Of a stretch of DNA of 64,000 nucleotides, positions 55,731-64,000 are shown in pieces. The notes beneath the pieces were generated by a model, which saw only the letters and a program-made list of their open reading frames with translations, was not told where the DNA came from and did not search any database. This DNA is from Flavobacteriales bacterium. Lineage in GTDB: Bacteria; Bacteroidota; Bacteroidia; Flavobacteriales_G; JALEGO01. Every line of letters begins with the position of its first letter. The first letter of the stretch is position 1. Position numbers and translations under genes: made by a program. The stretch lies in assembly GCA_020628935.1 (NCBI GenBank), contig JAHDEG010000004.1, positions 149,893 through 213,892 on the forward strand. Reading direction: 5' to 3'.

Positions 55731-57065
55731 ATGAAAGCATTAAAAATAATCAGAAATATCTTCTTAGCTACAATAGTCGTATGTACTTATGTAGCGTGTG
55801 AAGGTGGAGGCACTGGTCAGTTGATCGGTGTTCAGGGTCGTCAATTATGGTACCAACCTGATCCATTTGGCATGCTTTACATACCAATGGGAAGTTATGT
55901 AATGGGGCCAAGTGATCAAGATGCACCCTACGCACTTACCACAAAAGCTAAAACAGTTTCTGTTCAAGCGTTTTACATGGACCAAACTGAGATCACAAAC
56001 AACGAGTATCGCCAGTTTGTATATTGGGTAAGAGATTCTATTACACATAAAATATTAGCTAACAGTGGTTACGATGAGCACTTGATTACAGAAAATTGGT
56101 ATCAGGAGCCATATGATCCGCCAATCATTAACTGGGAAGAGCGTATAGATTGGGAAGATCCAGAAGTACGTCAAATACTTGATCCAGAAATTTATTATCC
56201 TCAACATGAGCGTTTTTACGGTAGAAGAGAAATAGATACCAGAAAACTAGATTACGAATATTACTGGATCGACTGGAAGGATGCAGCTAGAAAAAGCCCT
56301 AGCGCAAAAGGTGATAAACTAAGACAAAGAGGGTTAGAAGATCGTTCTGTATTTATTAAAAGAGATGTAATAAATGTTTATCCAGATACTTTAGCTTGGG
56401 TACATGATTTTACTTACTCTTTTAATGAGCCAATGACAAACATGTATTTTTGGCACCCAGCTTATGATGAATACCCTGTAGTTGGTGTGAGCTGGAAACA
56501 AGCTACGGCTTTCTCTATTTGGAGAACTAGATTATTAAATTCATATTTACACGAAATGGGAAGCTCATTTGTACAGGATTTCAGATTACCAACAGAATCT
56601 GAATGGGAGTACGCTGCAAGAGGTGGTTTAGATCAGTCTCCTTACCCATGGGGTGGACCTTATATCAGAAACACGAGTGGTTGTTTCTTAGGTAACTTTA
56701 AGCCATTAAGGGGTAATTATGTAGATGATGGAGGTTTCCATACGGTTAAAGTAACTTCATATTCGCCAAATGATTTCGGCTTGTATTGTATGGCTGGCAA
56801 TGTTGCAGAATGGACAGCTAATGCTTATGATGAATCAGCTTACGATTTTGCACATGACTTAAACATGGATTACAGATACGATGCTAAAGAAGAAGATCCA
56901 CCAGCATTAAAGCGTAAGGTTATTAGAGGTGGCTCTTGGAAAGACGTAGGCTACTACCTACAAACAGGTTCAAGAACTTACGAATATCAAGATACAGCCA
57001 AATGCTACGTAGGTTTCAGAAACGTTATGACCTATTTAGGTAGAGCTAAAGGGGATGATTTATAG
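55731..57065 (+). CDS. gldK: Gliding/type IX secretion lipoprotein GldK (PorK)
   Basis: A 444-aa lipoprotein (Cys23 in VCTYVACEGG) with an FGE-sulfatase fold: MGSYVMGP, AFYMDQTEITNNEYRQFVYW, DEYPVVGVSWKQATAFSIW, LPTESEWEYAARGGLDQSPYPWG, MAGNVAEWTANAYD and KVIRGGSWKD. GldK and GldN form a periplasmic ring on the inner face of the outer membrane that is essential for T9SS export. Catalytic oxidation activity is not expected in this family. It follows porP by 70 bases and ends in a strong terminator. Confidence 0.97.
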   Translation: MKALKIIRNIFLATIVVCTYVACEGGGTGQLIGVQGRQLWYQPDPFGMLYIPMGSYVMGPSDQDAPYALTTKAKTVSVQAFYMDQTEITNNEYRQFVYWVRDSITHKILANSGYDEHLITENWYQEPYDPPIINWEERIDWEDPEVRQILDPEIYYPQHERFYGRREIDTRKLDYEYYWIDWKDAARKSPSAKGDKLRQRGLEDRSVFIKRDVINVYPDTLAWVHDFTYSFNEPMTNMYFWHPAYDEYPVVGVSWKQATAFSIWRTRLLNSYLHEMGSSFVQDFRLPTESEWEYAARGGLDQSPYPWGGPYIRNTSGCFLGNFKPLRGNYVDDGGFHTVKVTSYSPNDFGLYCMAGNVAEWTANAYDESAYDFAHDLNMDYRYDAKEEDPPALKRKVIRGGSWKDVGYYLQTGSRTYEYQDTAKCYVGFRNVMTYLGRAKGDDL

Positions 57066-57087
57066 AAATCGTTAAAGTATTAAAGTA

Positions 57088-57120
57088 AAAAAAGCGGCAC
57101 TCTTCGAGTGCCGCTTTTTT
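57088..57120 (+). terminator. Rho-independent terminator after gldK
   Basis: GC-rich stem AAAGCGGCACTC/GAGTGCCGCTTT with loop TTC, followed by a T run to 57121, 22 bases after the gldK stop. It should end most porP-gldK transcripts before gldL. Confidence 0.93.
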
Positions 57121-57435
57121 TGACATAAAACGAACCAAAAATTAATTCAATAACCATTTACTATATAATCAAAAGTTCCAATAGACCAGGTAAAATAATC
57201 AATTAAATATTAATGCAATTACATTCATTAAATTCTGTAATACTCATATAGTGTAATCATTAATTGGTACAAAAAAATAAATTTAAAAAGGCAACCTATT
57301 CACAAATAGCACGTTTACATAGGTTTAAAACAAAACAAAATCACAAATGACTATTTTATTTGTGATTTTTTTTTGTATTCTTGTAACCAAACGGATCGAC
57401 TTCCGTTATATGTCTAAAATTTAATCTAGAAAATT
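57121..57435. other. Intergenic region between gldK and gldL
   Basis: 315 bases with no ORF, very AT-rich. After the gldK terminator the region contains AT-rich DNA without an exact -7 box; TATTCTTG (57376-57383) differs at one base. A second terminator-like hairpin lies at 57337-57373 and a small AACGGA/TCCGTT stem (57390-57407) about 30 bases before gldL. A separate gldL promoter must lie here or just downstream of the second hairpin. Confidence 0.5.
57337..57373 (+). terminator. Second terminator-like hairpin upstream of gldL
   Basis: AAAATCACAAAT (57337-57348), a 9-base loop, ATTTGTGATTTT (57358-57369), then a T run. It is 12 bp long and perfect but AT-rich, so weaker than the gldK terminator. 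It may block read-through, act as an attenuator or stabilise the 3' end of an upstream transcript. Confidence 0.6.
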
Positions 57436-58284
57436 ATGTCAGCTGAAAATGGTGGTTTCTTTGCGAGTAGGACTTTTAAAGTAATAATGAAATACGTATA
57501 TGGTATCGGTGGTGCCATAGTTATTGTTGGTGCACTATTTAAAATTCTTCACTTACCGGGTGCAAATATAATGTTGATTGTAGGGCTACTAACTGAAGCA
57601 GGTATTTTTACCATCTCAGCATTTGAGCCATTACACGAAGAAAAAACGTGGGACTGGGCTCTTGTTTATCCACAACTAGAAATTGGTACAGATGGTGACT
57701 TTGAAGAAACCAACTTTGCTAACAACAACTTAAGCCAAAGTGCGGGTGGTGGAAATTCACTTACTCAACAATTAGACGAAATGCTTGATGAAGCTAAAAT
57801 TGGTCCAGAACTAATTGAAAGCTTAGGAATGGGCTTAAGAAGTTTAGGAGAACAAACAGCTAAATTAAATGATGTTACTGATGTTTCTAAAGTATCTAAA
57901 GAGTTTACCGAAAACTTAAAAGGTGCTGCAACTAATGTTAATAATCTTTCAGAGTCATATGCAAAAGCTTCTGAATCATTATTGCAAATTAGTGTTAACC
58001 CAGAAGATGGTGCCGGATATGGCGAACAGTTACGTAAAGTAACTAGTAACTTAACAGAACTTAATTCATTGTATGAAATGCAACTAAAAGACACTTCTGA
58101 TAATTTAAAAGCAGCAGGTACAATGTCTGAAGGTATTTCTACAATAATGAAAAACCTAGAAGATTCTGTATCAGCAACTCAGCGATACAAAGAAAACATA
58201 TCTGAACTTGGTGATAATCTTTCATCGCTTAACACAGTTTATGGTAATATGCTTAATGCTATGAATTTCAACAAGGGAGCGTAA
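57436..58284 (+). CDS. gldL: Gliding/type IX secretion motor subunit GldL (PorL)
   Basis: A 282-aa inner-membrane protein. Two transmembrane helices (about 18-38 and 44-64) carry Lys36 (ALFKILHLPG) and the membrane-buried Glu54 (LLTEAGIF), the proton-pathway residues known from GldL. The rest is a cytoplasmic, helical domain rich in Ser/Leu/Asn. GldL and GldM form the proton-driven rotary motor powering T9SS and gliding. It follows a long leader region with its own hairpins, and gldM begins 55 bases downstream. Confidence 0.97.
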   Translation: MSAENGGFFASRTFKVIMKYVYGIGGAIVIVGALFKILHLPGANIMLIVGLLTEAGIFTISAFEPLHEEKTWDWALVYPQLEIGTDGDFEETNFANNNLSQSAGGGNSLTQQLDEMLDEAKIGPELIESLGMGLRSLGEQTAKLNDVTDVSKVSKEFTENLKGAATNVNNLSESYAKASESLLQISVNPEDGAGYGEQLRKVTSNLTELNSLYEMQLKDTSDNLKAAGTMSEGISTIMKNLEDSVSATQRYKENISELGDNLSSLNTVYGNMLNAMNFNKGA

Positions 58285-58339
58285 TTAACGCTTTATATTA
58301 AGCACCAGTAAACTCTATAACAAATTAAAACAACTTTAA

Positions 58340-60016
58340 ATGGCAGGCGGTAAAGAAACTCCACGGCAGAAAATGATAGGACTAATGTATTTGGTTCTAA
58401 TGGCCATGCTCGCAATGAACGTGTCTAAAAGTATTCTTGATTCTTTTCTAATTATTAATGAAGGATTAGAGAAATCAAACGAAAGTTTAGCTGAAAAAAG
58501 TGAAATCACGATGAGGGCTTTTGAAAAATCTGCCGAAGAAGATGCTAAATTCAAATCAGGACTAGAAAAAGCTAAAAAAATTAAGAACAAAGCTGAAGAG
58601 CTCTATAATTATATTGATGATTTAAAGAAGTATGTAACAGTTAAAACTGAAGGACTAGATACTGCATTGTTAGACGACCCAAATACTCCCGATTCAGTAT
58701 TCTATTTACAAAACATAGGAAGTAAGGATAACTATGATGCTCCGACAGCAATATTAATTGGACCTGATGAAACTAACCCAAAAGATTCAACGGTTAGATT
58801 CAGCGGATTAGAGTTGAAAATGAAAATAAGAGAGTTTAAGGAGCTTGTTTTATCTAATTTCAATGCAAAGGATGATCCTGCGATTTATAATGAAGTGAAC
58901 AAATATTTTGGTTTTGACCCTATTAAAGAGTCAGATGGCAAAGAGGTGCCATGGGCAATGGGTAGTTTTTACCACTTACCTCTAGCTGCAATTATTACTA
59001 ATTTATCAAGAATTCAACTTGACGTTTTAAATGTTGAAGCTGATGCGATGAGCATGTTAATGGGTAATGTTGATAAAAATAGATTTAAAGTAGATAATTT
59101 ACAAGCCAAAGTTATTGCTAATACGAACTATGTAATGATGGGAGATAGCCTTGTTGCCGACATTTTTGTGTCTGCGTCTAGTAGTTCTATTGTACCAGAA
59201 GTTTATATAACAACAAACCAGGCAGATATTGATGCATTTGCAGCAGGTGAAATAGATGAGTCTAAAGCAACGAAACTTGAGCAAGAAGCTGAGGGCGGAA
59301 TTGTGAGGTACGGTTTAAGACCAGGGAGTGAAGGTGATTTTAGCTGGGGTGGATTTATAAAAGTTAAAAAGCCAGACGGCACCTACGATCGCTATCCTAT
59401 TTTACCTCAAAAGTATACAGTTGCCAAAAAGAGTTTAACCGTTTCTGCTACCAAAATGAATATCTTTTACCGAGGATTAGGCAACCCAATTAAAGTAGCA
59501 GCTCCAGGTATTGCAACAAAAGATATTAAGGTTTCCTGTTCTAATGGTTCAGTAAGTCCTAAAAATAAAAACACAGGTGAGTGGATAGTTAAGCCTGGAA
59601 AAGGTAAAGAAGCCACAATTACATTATCAGGTATGGTGAACGGCAAAAATGTTGTTTTTGGGAAATCTGGCTTTAGAGTAAAAGATGTTCCACCTCCAAC
59701 ACCATTCTTTGCTGGCGTGACTGGAAGTGGAACTGCACCTGCAAGTAAAGTAAAAGCTTCACTTGGTGTAATAGCTAAACTGCAGAACTTTGAGTTTGAT
59801 GGAGTTAGGTACAACGTCACGAGCTTCACTCTGTCAACGATGTACAAAGGTAATTTAGTTGAAAAGAAAGCCAGAGGTAATAAGGTTACTTCTGACCAAA
59901 AATCAATATTAAACAGCTTAAGATCTGGATCTAAACTTTACGTTGAAGACATAGTTGCAAAAGGACCAAGCGGAAAACCAGTTAAATTAGGTGGTATCAA
60001 AATAAAAATTCTTTAG
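58340..60016 (+). CDS. gldM: Gliding/type IX secretion motor subunit GldM (PorM)
   Basis: A 558-aa protein with a single N-terminal transmembrane helix (GLMYLVLMAMLAMNVSKSIL) after MAGGKETPRQKM, then a long periplasmic part of four Ig-like/coiled domains (D1-D4 in solved GldM homologues). The C-terminal domain (YNVTSFTLSTMYKGNLVEKKARG ... VKLGGIKIKIL) contacts GldK/GldN. With GldL it makes the asymmetric motor in which GldM spans the periplasm. Length is typical. A terminator-like hairpin follows before gldN. Confidence 0.97.
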   Translation: MAGGKETPRQKMIGLMYLVLMAMLAMNVSKSILDSFLIINEGLEKSNESLAEKSEITMRAFEKSAEEDAKFKSGLEKAKKIKNKAEELYNYIDDLKKYVTVKTEGLDTALLDDPNTPDSVFYLQNIGSKDNYDAPTAILIGPDETNPKDSTVRFSGLELKMKIREFKELVLSNFNAKDDPAIYNEVNKYFGFDPIKESDGKEVPWAMGSFYHLPLAAIITNLSRIQLDVLNVEADAMSMLMGNVDKNRFKVDNLQAKVIANTNYVMMGDSLVADIFVSASSSSIVPEVYITTNQADIDAFAAGEIDESKATKLEQEAEGGIVRYGLRPGSEGDFSWGGFIKVKKPDGTYDRYPILPQKYTVAKKSLTVSATKMNIFYRGLGNPIKVAAPGIATKDIKVSCSNGSVSPKNKNTGEWIVKPGKGKEATITLSGMVNGKNVVFGKSGFRVKDVPPPTPFFAGVTGSGTAPASKVKASLGVIAKLQNFEFDGVRYNVTSFTLSTMYKGNLVEKKARGNKVTSDQKSILNSLRSGSKLYVEDIVAKGPSGKPVKLGGIKIKIL

Positions 60017-60038
60017 ACTCGTTATATAAATAGCAAGT

Positions 60039-60066
60039 ACCGTAAACTTGCTTTACGGTGCCTTTT
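60039..60066 (+). terminator. Terminator-like hairpin between gldM and gldN
   Basis: ACCGTAAA (60039-60046), loop CTTGC, TTTACGGT (60052-60059), then GCCTTTTT. An alternative GCAAGT/ACTTGC stem overlaps it. It is short, so likely partial; it would lower gldN relative to gldLM. Confidence 0.6.
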
Positions 60067-60114
60067 TAGTTAAATTTTAATTAGCTTCGCTAATCAATAA
60101 AACAAATACTGCTT

Positions 60115-60969
60115 ATGAAACGTATTATAATATTAAGCCTGTTTGCGATTTCATTATCGTTTTCAGGGTTTTCTCAAGAAGGTACAAGTACTGTGCTAGA
60201 TGGTGTTTATGTAAAAGAAAATACACCTAATAGAAAGGTTATTCCTTATACTCCACTAAGAGAAGCTGATGTGCAGTTTTCTAAACGTATATGGAGAGAA
60301 CTAGACTTAAAGCAAAAAAAGAATCATCCATTATATTACCCTTTACAACCTGCTCAGGGTAAAAGAAGTTTATTTGATGTTATCAAAGATGGGGTAATTA
60401 AAACAAATGAGTTAACTGCTTATTCTACCGGTCCTCTTGGCGATGATGATATGTTTACTAAAGAATTAACACCTTCAGAAATCATGTCAATTCTTCAAGA
60501 TACTGTTGTACAGTATGCTGAAGATCCTGACACAGGTGAAATGATCGAAACACAAACAATCGAAAATGTTAAGTCTGAGCAGATCACTCGTTATGAAATA
60601 AAAGAAGATTGGTTTTTTGATAGACAACGCTCTGTTTTAGATGTAAGGATTATTGGTATTTGCCCTAAAGTTGCTGAGAAGGATGAATTTGGTGAATTTA
60701 AAGGTTACAAAAAATTGTTTTGGATATATTATCCAGAAGCACGCTATGTGTTTGCGAATGTAGATATTCATAACAGGTTTTCAGATTCTGAAAGAAGAAC
60801 GTACGAAGACATTTTTTGGAAAAGATTATTCTCTAGTTATATAATTAAAGAGTCAAATCCTTATGATAGATCTATCGGGCAGTACAAAGTAGGTTTAGAT
60901 GCCTTATTAGAAGCTCAAAAAATTAAGCAAGATATATTTAACTACGAACAAAACATGTGGCACTATTAG
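60115..60969 (+). CDS. gldN: Gliding/type IX secretion periplasmic protein GldN (PorN)
   Basis: A 284-aa exported protein with signal peptide MKRIIILSLFAISLSFSGFSQ. The family pattern is clear: VPYTPLREADV-like IPYTPLREADVQFSKRIWRELDLKQKKNHPLYYPL, ITRYEIKEDWFFDRQRSVLDVRIIGICP, FWIYYPEARYVFANVDIHNRFSDSERRTYEDIFWKR, and the C-terminal tail. GldN forms the outer-membrane-associated ring with GldK. It ends in a strong terminator, closing the locus. Confidence 0.97.
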   Translation: MKRIIILSLFAISLSFSGFSQEGTSTVLDGVYVKENTPNRKVIPYTPLREADVQFSKRIWRELDLKQKKNHPLYYPLQPAQGKRSLFDVIKDGVIKTNELTAYSTGPLGDDDMFTKELTPSEIMSILQDTVVQYAEDPDTGEMIETQTIENVKSEQITRYEIKEDWFFDRQRSVLDVRIIGICPKVAEKDEFGEFKGYKKLFWIYYPEARYVFANVDIHNRFSDSERRTYEDIFWKRLFSSYIIKESNPYDRSIGQYKVGLDALLEAQKIKQDIFNYEQNMWHY

Positions 60970-60991
60970 TGGCTCACATGAAATGCAATTT

Positions 60992-61028
60992 ACAACAAAG
61001 GCTCAGTTTCACTGAGCCTTTGTTGTTT
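60992..61028 (+). terminator. Rho-independent terminator after gldN
   Basis: ACAACAAAGGCTCAG (60992-61006), loop TTTCA, and the exact complement (61012-61026), followed by TT. A perfect 15-bp stem 23 bases after the gldN stop. Confidence 0.9.
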
Positions 61029-61160
61029 AAACACAGTTGTGGTTTAAAACTTCCATCCTTACAAAACCTATAAAACTTTATAAAGTATTACATTGATCAT
61101 CCTAAAAAAGTGATTTCTTCATTTTTATGGCAATAGCTATAAACTACCAAACACAATTAA

Positions 61161-61168
61161 TACCTTTG
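61161..61168 (+). promoter_or_regulatory. -7 box of the valS promoter
   Basis: TACCTTTG matches TAnnTTTG exactly and predicts a start near 61173, 15 bases before the valS ATG. No -33 TTTG with good spacing is visible; the gene is not obviously in any upstream operon, given the gldN terminator. Confidence 0.65.
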
Positions 61169-61187
61169 CAATAGAAATACGGTTCAA

Positions 61188-63821
61188 ATGGAAATAGCAA
61201 AAAATTACGATTCAAAACAAGTTGAAAATAAGTGGTACACCTATTGGCTTGAGCAAAAGTATTTTAATTCGAGCGTAAGTGACAAACCATCGCATACCAT
61301 TGTTATTCCTCCCCCAAACGTGACTGGCGTATTACACATGGGACATATGTTGAATAATACTATACAAGATGTACTTACCAGAAAGGCAAGAATGGAAGGT
61401 AAAAACGCCTGTTGGGTTCCGGGTACCGATCACGCATCTATAGCTACTGAAGCAAAGGTAGTTGCACATTTAAAAGAGCAAGGAATAGATAAAAACACAT
61501 TAAGTAGAGAAGAATTTTTAAAGCATGCCTGGGAGTGGAAAGAGAAACATGGAGGCATTATTTTAGAACAACTTAAAAAACTAGGCGCATCATGCGATTG
61601 GGAGAGAACAAAGTTTACCCTTGACCCTGAAATGTCTGAATCTGTTATTGACGTATTTATTGACCTGTACAATAAAGGCAAGATTTATAGAGGTGTAAGG
61701 ATGGTAAATTGGGATCCATCTGCAAAAACAGCATTATCTGATGAAGAAGTTATTCACAAAGAAGTAAACTCCAAGCTATATTATATAAACTACCAAATTG
61801 AAGGTACTGCCGAGTTTATAACCATTGCCACTACAAGACCGGAAACAGTTTTGGGTGATACCGCTATTGCAGTTAATCCGAATGATGAAAGATACACCAA
61901 ATTAAAGGGCAAAAAAGCTGTAATTCCGTTAGTGAACAGAGTTATTCCTATAATTGAAGATGATTATGTAGATAAGGAATTTGGTACTGGAGCGCTAAAA
62001 ATAACCCCTGCTCACGATATAAACGATTACAATTTAGGACTTAAACATAATTTGCCGTCTATTGATATTCTAAACGATGATGGAACTCTAAATGGTAACG
62101 CTACCTTATTTACCGGTAAAGACCGTTTTGTTGTTAGAAAAGAGATAGCTAAAGCATTAAAAGAAAAAGGTCATTTAGTTGATGTAAAAGATATTAAAAA
62201 TAATGTAGGATACTCAGAGAGAACAAATGCTGTAATTGAGCCAAAACTTTCGTTACAGTGGTTTTGTAAGATGGATGCCTTATCAAAGCCTGCATTAGAC
62301 AATGTTATGAATGATGAAATACAGTTTCATCCTCCAAAATTCAAAAACAGTTACAAACATTGGATGGAGAATATTAAAGACTGGTGCATTTCTCGTCAAC
62401 TCTGGTGGGGGCAACGCATACCGGCCTGGTATTACGGCAGTGGGCCAAATGATTTTGTAATTGCAAAAACAAAACAAAAAGCGTTAGAACTTATTGAACA
62501 AAAAATTGACATCACAGAGTTTGATGTTAGTACAATAAAGCAAGATGAAGATGTTTTAGATACTTGGTTTTCTTCTTGGTTATGGCCAATATCTGTTTTT
62601 GATGGAATAAGAAACCCTAATAATGAAGAAATAAAGCACTACTACCCTACTCAAGATATTGTTACTGCACCAGAAATTATGTTCTTTTGGGTAGCACGAA
62701 TGATAATGGCAGGATATGAGTTTACAGGCAAAAAACCATTCAACAATGTTTACTTTACAGGAATTGTAAGAGATAAACAACGCAGAAAAATGTCTAAGTC
62801 GTTAGGTAACTCACCAAACCCAATTGATTTAATTGAAAAATACAGTGCTGATGGTGTAAGAGTTGGTATGCTATTAAGCTCACCTGCTGGCAATGACTTA
62901 ATGTTTGATGAGCAACTTTGTGAACAAGGAAGAAACTTTGTAAACAAGATGTGGAACGCCTTTAGGTTAATTAATTCATGGGAAACAAACACTAGGAAAC
63001 CAAGTGCAGATGAAGAATTAGCAATTGAATGGATAAATGCTAAAATTAATAAAAGCCTCGCGTCAATAGAAGATAGCTACAGTAAGTTTAGAATGTCTGA
63101 TGCATTAATGACATGCTATAAATTGGTATGGGACGACTTTTGCTCATCCTACCTTGAAATGGTAAAACCCGCATTTGGGCAAACAATTTCTGAAATAGTT
63201 GTTGAGCAAAGTAAAACTGCTTTTGAAAAGCTTTTAAAAATGTTGCACCCAATCACCCCATTTATTACAGAAGAGATTTGGCAAGCAATTAATAAAAGAA
63301 CTACAACAGAAAGCATTGTTATATCTGATTGGCCAAAATTGCAAAACTACAATGAGCAGTGCATTGATAAAATGGATACGCTACAGCAAGTTATTACAGC
63401 TGTAAGGGCCTTTAGAAAAAATAAAAATATCTCTTTTAAAGAATCACTAAACTTATACTATAACAGCAAAAATATAGCTTTAGAGAACGCTCAAATTGAT
63501 TTACTTAAAAAAGCTACTAATGTTGGTGAGTATAATGTAGCTGAAGGCGAGCAAAACTTGTTTTCGTTTGTAATTGGTTCAAATGAGTACTTTATTGAAG
63601 CCAAAAGTGGAGCTATTGATAAAGAACAAGAATTAGAGAAAATTACTTCAGAAATAAAATACACCAAAGGCTTTTTAATATCGGTATCTAAAAAATTAAG
63701 CAACGAACGTTTTGTGAATAATGCTCCCGAACAAGTGGTAGAAATAGAGCGCAAAAAAATGAGTGATGCTGAGGCACGAATTAGTGTATTAGAAAAGCAA
63801 TTAAAAGTTTTAGAAGGATAA
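61188..63821 (+). CDS. valS: Valine-tRNA ligase
   Basis: Class I aminoacyl-tRNA synthetase, 877 aa. The nucleotide-binding HIGH motif appears as HMGHM in PPPNVTGVLHMGHMLN. The editing (CP1) domain spans about 190-320 (TTRPETVLGDTAIAVNP), where mischarged threonine is hydrolysed. KMSKS (RRKMSKSLGNS) lies near residue 535, followed by the anticodon-binding helices and a C-terminal coiled-coil tRNA-binding arm (about 810-877). Full length and intact. Convergent with a minus-strand ORF at the window edge. Confidence 0.98.
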   Translation: MEIAKNYDSKQVENKWYTYWLEQKYFNSSVSDKPSHTIVIPPPNVTGVLHMGHMLNNTIQDVLTRKARMEGKNACWVPGTDHASIATEAKVVAHLKEQGIDKNTLSREEFLKHAWEWKEKHGGIILEQLKKLGASCDWERTKFTLDPEMSESVIDVFIDLYNKGKIYRGVRMVNWDPSAKTALSDEEVIHKEVNSKLYYINYQIEGTAEFITIATTRPETVLGDTAIAVNPNDERYTKLKGKKAVIPLVNRVIPIIEDDYVDKEFGTGALKITPAHDINDYNLGLKHNLPSIDILNDDGTLNGNATLFTGKDRFVVRKEIAKALKEKGHLVDVKDIKNNVGYSERTNAVIEPKLSLQWFCKMDALSKPALDNVMNDEIQFHPPKFKNSYKHWMENIKDWCISRQLWWGQRIPAWYYGSGPNDFVIAKTKQKALELIEQKIDITEFDVSTIKQDEDVLDTWFSSWLWPISVFDGIRNPNNEEIKHYYPTQDIVTAPEIMFFWVARMIMAGYEFTGKKPFNNVYFTGIVRDKQRRKMSKSLGNSPNPIDLIEKYSADGVRVGMLLSSPAGNDLMFDEQLCEQGRNFVNKMWNAFRLINSWETNTRKPSADEELAIEWINAKINKSLASIEDSYSKFRMSDALMTCYKLVWDDFCSSYLEMVKPAFGQTISEIVVEQSKTAFEKLLKMLHPITPFITEEIWQAINKRTTTESIVISDWPKLQNYNEQCIDKMDTLQQVITAVRAFRKNKNISFKESLNLYYNSKNIALENAQIDLLKKATNVGEYNVAEGEQNLFSFVIGSNEYFIEAKSGAIDKEQELEKITSEIKYTKGFLISVSKKLSNERFVNNAPEQVVEIERKKMSDAEARISVLEKQLKVLEG

Positions 63822-63853
63822 TTTATATTAAGTGCAGGATTGATGTAGGGAGT

Positions 63854-64000
63854 TTATAAATTATCTATATCAACTTCTTCTTGCTCGGCCTCATTGCTTT
63901 CTAAATTAAATAAGCTTCTCTTCTTCTTTTTTTGCGATTTAGGAGAATTAGAATTCTCATTTTGAGGAGCAGGACTATAATCGGGATGATAAAATTCCAT
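63854..64000 (-). CDS. Partial or small Lys/Glu-rich hypothetical protein at window edge
   Basis: On the minus strand an open frame ends at TAA (63854-63856). The last codon inside the window is ATG at 64000, giving 48 residues: MEFYHPDYSPAPQNENSNSP, then QKKKKRSLFNLESNEAEQEEVDIDNL. ATG 64000 may be the true start or an internal Met; the frame cannot be followed past the edge. The sequence is low in complexity and probably disordered. Family not recognised. Confidence 0.45.
   Translation of the reverse strand: MEFYHPDYSPAPQNENSNSPKSQKKKKRSLFNLESNEAEQEEVDIDNL

Overview
The window looks like a chromosomal segment of a Bacteroidota organism, most likely class Flavobacteriia. The DNA is AT-rich. 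It carries the type IX secretion/gliding locus (porP, gldK, gldL, gldM, gldN) and several T9SS cargo proteins with type A or type B C-terminal sorting domains. Many start codons follow a TAnnTTTG -7 box, the Bacteroidota promoter signature, and purine-rich Shine-Dalgarno sites are not evident. No tRNA, rRNA, CRISPR array, prophage or complete insertion sequence was seen.

Layout. 1-1735 is the N-terminal part of htpG (minus strand, running off the left edge). 2097-9515 is a surface-protein block: a SprB-repeat/PKD protein with a type B sorting domain, a 912-aa tail-fibre-like repeat protein containing a G8 tract, a decayed ORF, and a secreted protein of unknown function. 9710-22589 is housekeeping: a small Cys-rich membrane protein, pabA/ridA as a divergent pair, rplU (L21 with an extra HhH domain), rpmA, serS, a TPR-DUF4286-rsmA run, mgtE, pabB, a TPR protein, pheS, a secreted cyclophilin and a lipoprotein. 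22913-32122 has rnr, an M1 aminopeptidase lipoprotein coupled to a Rieske-fold lipoprotein that lacks the usual ligands, a SanA-type protein and a T9SS-exported hydrolase. These are interspersed with copies of a flavobacterial intergenic repeat. 32291-39098 is a 2146-aa T9SS cargo protein preceded by a small PID-CTERM-like protein.

39186-43620 holds a tightly coupled amidohydrolase-DUF5522-urocanase operon divergent from rlmN. A MITE-like inverted-repeat element follows. 43897-50896 (minus) holds a lipoprotein gene and then the run miaB, a sigma-54 activator, lptE, an unknown gene, secG, groES and groEL. 51090-60969 (plus) is topA, a ureohydrolase-fold protein with altered metal-ligand motifs, and porP-gldK-gldL-gldM-gldN. 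valS and the edge of a minus-strand ORF close the window.

How it fits together. The gldKLMN/porP genes encode the periplasmic ring, motor and associated outer-membrane parts that export cargo such as the proteins at 2097, 30860 and 32291. The chaperone genes htpG and groES, and also miaB, have ATGTCA/TGACAT half-sites upstream, which suggests a shared operator. In two divergent gene pairs (pabA/ridA and amidohydrolase/rlmN), -7 boxes in opposite directions lie only 1-3 bp apart and the start codons sit about 5-8 nt beyond them. This implies near-leaderless transcripts that compete for RNA polymerase.
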